Position numbers and translations under genes: made by a program | Notes under the pieces: model-generated | Told to the model about the DNA's origin: nothing | Databases searched by the model: none | The model's input: the letters and a program-made list of their open reading frames with translations, nothing else | Origin: Phyllobacterium sp. OV277 | GTDB taxonomy: Bacteria > Pseudomonadota > Alphaproteobacteria > Rhizobiales > Rhizobiaceae | NCBI RefSeq assembly: GCF_900104355.1 | Contig: NZ_FNIY01000008.1 | Location: 62,001 to 126,000, forward strand | Length of the DNA stretch: 64,000 nt | Reading direction: 5' to 3' | Shown here: positions 59,005 through 64,000 of the stretch, one piece after another | Numbering within the stretch: the first letter of the stretch is position 1 | Layout of the letters: each line of letters begins with the position of its first letter

Positions 59005-60094
59005 GGTGGAGCGTGGTGTCGAGGTTTATGAGCGCCTGAAAAGCACCCCCGGTGTTGCCGCGTGGAACCCGCTGTCCGTCGGTATAGCTTACGCAATGAT
59101 CGACCGGATTACTCAGGACAAAGTGCCCTTGATCACCATTAATCATGGCCGTACCGATTCAACGGATGGACGCGTATTTCCTTATGTTTTTCCGCTGCTG
59201 CTCAATCCCTATAGCGAAACATCGGGTATCGTAAACTACATCGCTTCCAAGGAAGGCGGGCTGGAAAGCCTCAAGGGCAAGAAGATCGTTGTGCTCTACC
59301 ATGGATCGCCTTACGGCAAGGAAACGATTCCGATCTACGAGCTTCTCGCCAAGAAGTATGGCTTTGAACTGCAGCAGATTGAAGTTCCACATCCGGGTAA
59401 CGAACAGCAGGCGCAATGGCTGACAATCCGCCGGGCGAAGCCGGATTACGTCGTCCTGCGTGGCTGGGGTGTGATGAACCCGGTCGCTCTGAAAAGCGCA
59501 GCCAAGGTCGGTTTCCCTGTTGACCACATCGTTGGGAATGTCTGGTCCAATTCGGAAGAGGATGCCATCCCAGCTGGTGATGCGGCAAAGGGTTATACCG
59601 CCATCACCACGCAGGCGTCCGGTGCTGAATATCCCGTGGTCAAGGAAATCATCAAGACACTCTATGATAATGGCAAGGGCAATCTGGAAGACAAAAGCCG
59701 CATTGGTTCCGTCTATCATAATCTTGGTATCGTCAACGGCATCCTCAACGTTGAGGCTATCCGCATCGCGCAGGAAAAATTCGGCAAACGGACGCTGACC
59801 GGTGATGAGGTCCGCTGGGGCTTCGAACATCTGCAACTCGATACTGCCCGCGTTGAAGCATTGGGAGCCAAGGGCTTGTTCCATTCAATCAACGTGACCT
59901 GGGACAACCATGAGGGCAATGGCTACGTCACCTTCCAGCAATGGGATGGCAAGAAGTGGAACGTTGTCTCGGACTGGATTGCCCCGGATTGGGCGCTGCT
60001 CCGGCCGATTATCGAGAAGTCAGCCGAAGCCTATGCCAGGGAAAAAGGCATCAAGTTGCGCACATCTGAAGATGCGATAACCGCAACCAACTGA
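58760..60094 (+). CDS. Liv-type ABC transporter substrate-binding protein
   Basis: The protein is 444 residues from ATG 58760 (MRIFNKLKLAVVAATLVLSV), with a Sec signal peptide cleaved near AHA-D and AAGAGGAG upstream. The mature chain has the type I periplasmic-binding fold of Peripla_BP_6/LivJ proteins: SYRVGPYAAGGTGFFGGFIDYLNL, KIVVLYHGSPYGKETIP, PDYVVLRGWGVMNPVALKSA. It probably captures a sulfone, sulfonate or related organosulfur compound rather than an amino acid. Its 5' end overlaps the LivM readthrough. Confidence 0.92.
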   Translation: MRIFNKLKLAVVAATLVLSVAVPAAHADEQYFPLQSYRVGPYAAGGTGFFGGFIDYLNLINTRDGGVNGVKLTWSEGETQYEVERGVEVYERLKSTPGVAAWNPLSVGIAYAMIDRITQDKVPLITINHGRTDSTDGRVFPYVFPLLLNPYSETSGIVNYIASKEGGLESLKGKKIVVLYHGSPYGKETIPIYELLAKKYGFELQQIEVPHPGNEQQAQWLTIRRAKPDYVVLRGWGVMNPVALKSAAKVGFPVDHIVGNVWSNSEEDAIPAGDAAKGYTAITTQASGAEYPVVKEIIKTLYDNGKGNLEDKSRIGSVYHNLGIVNGILNVEAIRIAQEKFGKRTLTGDEVRWGFEHLQLDTARVEALGAKGLFHSINVTWDNHEGNGYVTFQQWDGKKWNVVSDWIAPDWALLRPIIEKSAEAYAREKGIKLRTSEDAITATN

Positions 60095-60103
60095 AACCAC
60101 AGT

Positions 60104-60134
60104 CCCGGACGATGGCATTCAACCACCGTCCGGG
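60104..60134 (+). other. Intercistronic stem-loop after binding-protein gene
   Basis: CCCGGACG (60104-60111) pairs perfectly with CGTCCGGG (60127-60134), 10 nt after the binding-protein stop. Such stems often stabilise the upstream mRNA, so the binding protein is made in excess of the next ATPase. Confidence 0.5.
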
Positions 60135-60172
60135 TCCGGCAATCAGCGTTCTGCCCAAACGGAGGCGATCCC

Positions 60173-60967
60173 ATGGCTGACAAAGATCTGTTGCTTTTGG
60201 TGGATGGCGTGAGTGCTATTTATAACCATGCCATCACCGCATTGCAGGGTGTGAGCCTCACTGTCGGGCAGGGCGAAATCGTTGCGTTGCTGGGAGCCAA
60301 TGGTGCTGGCAAAACGACGACGCTCAAGGCAATATCAAATCTACTCCTGGCAGAGCGGGGCCAGATTACCGCCGGTTCCATCCGCTTTGGCGGGAGGGAC
60401 GTTACCACCAGAGCGCCTGCTGATCTCGTTCGATCAGGTTTGGTACAGGTACTGGAGGGGCGCCATTGTTTCCGCAATCTGACTGTAGAGGAAAATCTCA
60501 TCACAGGCGGGATTGGCCGCAGCGCAGGCCGATCGGAAATTTCCAGCGATCTGGAAAATATCTATGTCCAGTTTCCACGCCTCAAAGAAAAACGGCGGAC
60601 ACTGGCCGGGCTGACTTCGGGCGGAGAGCAGCAAATGACCGCCATCGGCAGGGCATTGATGTCGCGGCCACGGCTGCTCGTGCTTGATGAGCCGTCGATG
60701 GGCCTTGCACCGCTTGTTGTCAGGGACATTTTCGAAAATCTGCGCAAGCTCAATCGCGATACCGGGCTTGCGATCCTCATCGCAGAGCAGAATTCCACGG
60801 TTGCTCTCAAATATGCGCATCGGGCCGTAATCCTTGAAAACGGGACTACCGTTTTGAGTGGTTCTGCTGAGGAGCTCCGCGACGGTAGCGATGTGACAAG
60901 CTTTTACCTCGGGCAAAAGACCGTGCCTTCCGCACCAAATCATTCATTGACCGTAGTTGGAACCTGA
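60173..60967 (+). CDS. Liv-type ABC transporter ATPase (LivF-like)
   Basis: The 264-residue ATPase has GGAGG 7 nt upstream. Walker A GANGAGKT, signature variant LTSGGEQQM, Walker B LLVLDEPSMGL and H-loop LIAEQN. VQVLEGRHCFRNLTVEENL and DEPSMGLAPLVV are the typical LivF blocks. It pairs with the LivG-like ATPase at 55821 to complete the transporter. Confidence 0.92.
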   Translation: MADKDLLLLVDGVSAIYNHAITALQGVSLTVGQGEIVALLGANGAGKTTTLKAISNLLLAERGQITAGSIRFGGRDVTTRAPADLVRSGLVQVLEGRHCFRNLTVEENLITGGIGRSAGRSEISSDLENIYVQFPRLKEKRRTLAGLTSGGEQQMTAIGRALMSRPRLLVLDEPSMGLAPLVVRDIFENLRKLNRDTGLAILIAEQNSTVALKYAHRAVILENGTTVLSGSAEELRDGSDVTSFYLGQKTVPSAPNHSLTVVGT

Positions 60968-60991
60968 ATCCCTTAATGAGGAGATACCACA

Positions 60992-62239
60992 ATGACCATT
61001 TCCAAAGTGAATATCGACAATGCATCTGAGGCGGTCCCGCCGTTCCCTCGACCGGCCGAACCTGCTCACGTCATCAGCAGCGATGCGGAGGCGATTGCCA
61101 TTGCAAAGACCTTGGCGGAAACATTCGTGACGGGATCAGCACAGCGGGACCGCGAACGGATATGGCCGATTGTCGAGCTTGACGCATTTTCCCAAAGCGG
61201 GCTCTGGTCGATTAATGTCCCCAAGAAATACGGTGGTCCTGAGGTTTCCTATGCAACACTGGCAAAGGTAATCGAAATTATCTCGGCTGCCGACTCCTCT
61301 ATAGGCCAGATCGCGCAGAACCATCTTGGCGTTGTTGCTGCAATTCGTACTGTGTCGGATGAAGAACAGCAAAAGCTCCTGTTCGCGGAAGTGCTCAAAG
61401 GGACGCGTTTCGGCAATGCCTTTTCGGAGTTTGGATCAAAACGTGCGGCCGATTTCGAGACCCGTTTTACCGATCATGGGGACCATGTTCTCGTCAATGG
61501 CCAGAAGTTCTACTCCTCCGGCGCGTTGCTTGCTCATCTTGTGCCGATCGTGGCGCTCGATGATCTGGGACGCGCCTGGTACGCCATTGCCGAGCGCGGT
61601 GCGCCCGGTTTGAGTGTTGTTGATGACTGGACGAGTTTTGGCCAACGTACGACGCTTTCCGGGACAGTCATCCTCAACAATGTCAAAGTGCCTAAGACGC
61701 ACCTTGTGCCGGGCTATAAAGGATATGAGACACCGACGCCGGACGGTGCTGTTTTCCAGATCATTCAAGTAGCCGTTGATACAGGCATTGCGCAGGCGGC
61801 TATTGATGAAACGGTCAATTTCGTGCGCACGAAAAGCCGTGCCTGGGTCGACAGTGGTATTGAGAACGCATGGGACGATCCATACACGATTCAGGCAATC
61901 GGTGATCTTACCTTGCGCTTGCATGCGGCCCAGGCCCTTCTGGAGAAGGCGGGCTATGCCATAGATCGCGCCGTTGCCACTCCAAGCGCTGAGACTGTCG
62001 CGGAGGCTCAGATTGTCACGGCAGAAGCGAAAATTCTATCCACGGAAATTGCCATTGCTGCCACCAACAAACTCTTCGAACTGGCGGGAACCCGCTCCAC
62101 GCTTGCTGAACACAATCTGGACAGACACTGGCGCAATGCGCGTACTCACACATTGCACGATCCGGTTCGTTGGAAGTACGCGATTTTAGGCAAGTATTTC
62201 CTCAATGGCGAGAAACCGCCGCTCCACGCCTGGAGTTGA
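60992..62239 (+). CDS. sfnB: SfnB-family acyl-CoA-dehydrogenase-like sulfur acquisition oxidoreductase
   Basis: The 415-residue protein has an acyl-CoA-dehydrogenase fold of the SfnB/DszC-like group. It shows GLWSINVPKKYGGPEVSYATLA, then IGQIAQNHLG, GNAFSEFGSKRA, and the C-terminal FELAGTRSTLAEHNLDRHWRNARTHTLHDPVRWKYAILGKYFLNG, with the aromatic/His flavin-binding pattern of flavin monooxygenases rather than true dehydrogenases. A GGAGAT site precedes the ATG. It closes the organosulfur operon; the exact reaction is not established, but SfnB genes are linked to sulfone and sulfonate use. Confidence 0.9.
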   Translation: MTISKVNIDNASEAVPPFPRPAEPAHVISSDAEAIAIAKTLAETFVTGSAQRDRERIWPIVELDAFSQSGLWSINVPKKYGGPEVSYATLAKVIEIISAADSSIGQIAQNHLGVVAAIRTVSDEEQQKLLFAEVLKGTRFGNAFSEFGSKRAADFETRFTDHGDHVLVNGQKFYSSGALLAHLVPIVALDDLGRAWYAIAERGAPGLSVVDDWTSFGQRTTLSGTVILNNVKVPKTHLVPGYKGYETPTPDGAVFQIIQVAVDTGIAQAAIDETVNFVRTKSRAWVDSGIENAWDDPYTIQAIGDLTLRLHAAQALLEKAGYAIDRAVATPSAETVAEAQIVTAEAKILSTEIAIAATNKLFELAGTRSTLAEHNLDRHWRNARTHTLHDPVRWKYAILGKYFLNGEKPPLHAWS

Positions 62240-62458
62240 TCGAAGTCAGGCCTAAACCTGCCTGATCATGCCGTGGGACCACTCCTGAGTTTCTTTGTGG
62301 CACACCAATGCCAACTGGTATTGGTGTGCCATAGATCAAGATATTAGACCATGAAGTTGCTGCCACATAAGTTACCCTTAATTACTGTCGTCCAGTCGAG
62401 TGAACAGGCCAGTACCTGAATCGCCAGGTGTGCAAAAGGGAAGTCTGTGCTGATGAGA
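62240..62458. other. Spacer between convergent operons
   Basis: This 219-bp gap lies between the sfn operon and the convergent sugar ABC operon. It contains the hairpin at 62299-62330 and no gene. Confidence 0.5.
62299..62330. terminator. Perfect 11-bp stem-loop between convergent operons
   Basis: GGCACACCAAT (62299-62309) pairs with ATTGGTGTGCC (62320-62330) over a 10-nt loop. It is well placed to end the sfn operon and the convergent sugar ABC operon. No T-run is adjacent on either strand. Confidence 0.55.
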
Positions 62459-63517
62459 TCAATACGCGCTTCGACCAAGTCCGTAAGTCAGCGCTAAAGC
62501 TCCAACGAGCACCGCTCCTTTAACAAAATCCTGAGTGTAATAGGGGATGTTGAGCATGGTCAGTCCGTTCAGCAGCACCCCCACGAAAATCGCACCGACA
62601 ACGGTACCAAAAACATTGGGACGGCGCAGACCGAGTACAGCGAAGCCGATCAGAGCTGCTGCGACCGAATCCATCAAAAGAGATCCACCAGATGATACAT
62701 CACCACGCCCCACACGAGCGGCGATTATAATGCCACCAAGCGAGGCAAGCGTGCCCGAGATAATATAGGCGATAGTCTTGAGACGAGCCGTGGAGGCGCC
62801 GGCTAATCGTGTAGCCAGTTCGTTGCCACCCGTCGCGAAAAGTAGTCTTCCAACACGCGTGTTTTCCGTGAAAACGAAAAGCACGATTGCAGCGATGATC
62901 ATGATGATGACCGGGATGGGGACAATGCCATAAAGACTGTATCGTCCGATCAATAAGAAATGGGGATCGTAAGTGCCCGTTGATGTCATCCCATTTGGCA
63001 AGATCAGTCCGGACGAAATGGAACGCCCTGCTGTTGGAATGAGTTGCAAGCCGGTCAGCAGAAACATCATCGCCAAAGTTGCCAGGAGATCAGGGACACG
63101 CAGCTTCACGATGAGCAAAGCATTGGCGATGCCCACTGTAGCACCGAAGGCCAGTACGATCGGCAACGTCGCATAGACACCGAATCCCCAGACGATCATA
63201 GAGTAGCTTGCCATCATGACACTTGATGCTGCAACAGCACCAATGGATAGGTCAAAACCGCCGACAGCAAGCGTGATTGTGACACCCGCGCCGAGAATTG
63301 CGACTACCGATACCGCCTGCAGAATACTCATCAAATTGAGGACATTGATAAAGGCGGGCTGTGCGATAGCAAATCCCACGATCAGGACCGTAAGCAGGAT
63401 AAAGATTGCTCCCTTTTGGGTCGCGCGTGATAGCCTTCTTGCGAAGGACCCTTTCTGCGCACGTGCATCATCACTATCGGACGAAAGAAGGTCCGTTTTC
63501 TGGTTGAGACCCGTCAT
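62459..63517 (-). CDS. Ribose-type (RbsC) sugar ABC permease
   Basis: The 352-residue permease of the BPD_transp_2 family has about nine membrane helices. IFILLTVLIVGFAIAQPAFIN, GVTITLAVGGFDLSIGAVAAS and SVAAALIGFAVLGLRRPNVFGTVVGAIFVGVLLNGL are standard RbsC blocks. The ATG overlaps the stop of the upstream ATPase (ATGA), so they form one operon. The sugar is unknown. Confidence 0.92.
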   Translation of the reverse strand: MTGLNQKTDLLSSDSDDARAQKGSFARRLSRATQKGAIFILLTVLIVGFAIAQPAFINVLNLMSILQAVSVVAILGAGVTITLAVGGFDLSIGAVAASSVMMASYSMIVWGFGVYATLPIVLAFGATVGIANALLIVKLRVPDLLATLAMMFLLTGLQLIPTAGRSISSGLILPNGMTSTGTYDPHFLLIGRYSLYGIVPIPVIIMIIAAIVLFVFTENTRVGRLLFATGGNELATRLAGASTARLKTIAYIISGTLASLGGIIIAARVGRGDVSSGGSLLMDSVAAALIGFAVLGLRRPNVFGTVVGAIFVGVLLNGLTMLNIPYYTQDFVKGAVLVGALALTYGLGRSAY

Positions 63518-64000
63518 GACGTTAACTTCTCCAGAGTGCTATAATCAGCATCAAGCGATGATTTCAGGCTGTGCCGTTCAATAAAAAGGACACGGTCGGC
63601 GACTTCAAAAGCTTCTTCGGGATCGGATGTTGCGATCAGGATTGCCCGATCTGTTCTGCTGCGGATTGCTCTTATAATGTCGTTTCGTGCGCCGATATCC
63701 ACGCCTTGAAAAGGCTCATCGAGTAACAGCAATTTGCCCTGTTCCGCCTCCCAGCGGGCTAATACGGCTTTTTGCTGGTTGCCTCCCGAAAGGGTGTAAA
63801 TTGGTGCAAACGGTCCGGATGCCTTTATACCCAGACGGATGATCGCACTTTCAGCTTCCCGTTGCTCGCGCTTGCCCAAAAGAAAACCGGAAGGGTACCA
63901 TTTCGCCAGATGTGGCAAACTGATCGTGTGAGCGAGCGTACTGCCTGGCCAATCGGTAGGTATCAGCGATGAGCGATGGCGATCTTCACCAGCCATAGCA
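63514..64000 (-). CDS. Ribose-type (RbsA) sugar ABC ATPase, C-terminal part
   Basis: Only the end of an RbsA-type double ATPase is visible. The frame is open to the window edge and continues beyond. Present are EDRHRSSLIPTDW, the signature LSGGNQQKAVLARW, Walker B LLLLDEPFQGVDIGARNDII, and the H-loop region ILIATSDPEEAFEVADRV. In RbsA the Walker B of this domain lacks the usual Glu partner, consistent with the second, degenerate half. The ATG at 63996 is internal. Confidence 0.88.
   Translation of the reverse strand, partial: AMAGEDRHRSSLIPTDWPGSTLAHTISLPHLAKWYPSGFLLGKREQREAESAIIRLGIKASGPFAPIYTLSGGNQQKAVLARWEAEQGKLLLLDEPFQGVDIGARNDIIRAIRSRTDRAILIATSDPEEAFEVADRVLFIERHSLKSSLDADYSTLEKLTS

Noticed and set aside
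59159-59884. 241-codon minus-strand frame opposite the Liv binding-protein gene
   Set aside because: Shadow of a well-supported gene, with no recognisable domain.

Overview
The window looks like chromosome of a moderate-GC alphaproteobacterium, most likely Hyphomicrobiales (Rhizobiales). This rests on an ECF11-type RpoE/ChrR pair with TGATCC promoters, a TGA-N9-TCA (RirA-type) iron box, a rhizobial-type phospholipid N-methyltransferase and the general gene style. Genus cannot be fixed from sequence alone. No tRNA, rRNA, CRISPR array or intact insertion sequence was found.

Layout. (1) 1-9.3 kb: two divergent response regulators, a histidine kinase, a DedA-PAP2-LssY_C fusion, and an operon of an exported protein, two ABC ATPases and one large FtsX-type permease. 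(2) 9.4-11.3 kb: two small membrane genes divergent from an RpiR-type regulator, with a pair of matching operator-like sites between them. (3) 11.4-14.4 kb: a deletion scar in which a hydrolase and a LysR gene both lost their 5' halves, then an intact hydrolase/LysR divergent pair. (4) 14.5-19.6 kb: an RpoE-ChrR stress locus with esterase, DUF2177, COG2907 oxidoreductase and DUF1365, driven by two back-to-back TGATCC-N16-CGTA promoters.

(5) 19.7-33.4 kb is the most unusual part. It holds a Crp-family regulator with an E. coli CRP-like recognition helix, an AT-rich spacer with palindromes, a fused FAD oxidoreductase/acetoacetate-decarboxylase-like protein, a cyclase-ATPase-TPR protein with an altered cyclase active site, two paralogous proteins of unknown fold, and a 1194-residue LysM-like protein. 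A perfect TGTGA-N6-TCACA site lies just upstream of the giant gene and a 9/10 match upstream of the paralogue operon. This suggests a self-contained cyclic-nucleotide regulon that I cannot match to a described system. (6) 33.6-42.1 kb: a second envelope-stress region with DedA, a phospholipid methyltransferase, two two-component systems, a membrane-anchored tyrosine phosphatase, a small secreted protein, a DUF347 membrane protein, and a 30-codon ORF resembling the N-terminus of the exported protein at 4.7 kb.

(7) 42.5-51.8 kb: a methyltransferase, a complete ferric-siderophore-type ABC importer with a RirA-like box, and a DevBCA-type ABC exporter with its own NodT-family outer-membrane channel. 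(8) 52.3-53.6 kb: a bicupin oxalate decarboxylase. (9) 53.8-62.3 kb: an organosulfur operon (FMN reductase, SfnG dimethylsulfone monooxygenase, a Liv-type ABC transporter and SfnB) behind a good sigma-54 promoter; its LivM gene has lost its natural stop and overlaps the next gene. (10) 62.5-64 kb: the end of a ribose-type sugar ABC transporter operon that runs off the window.
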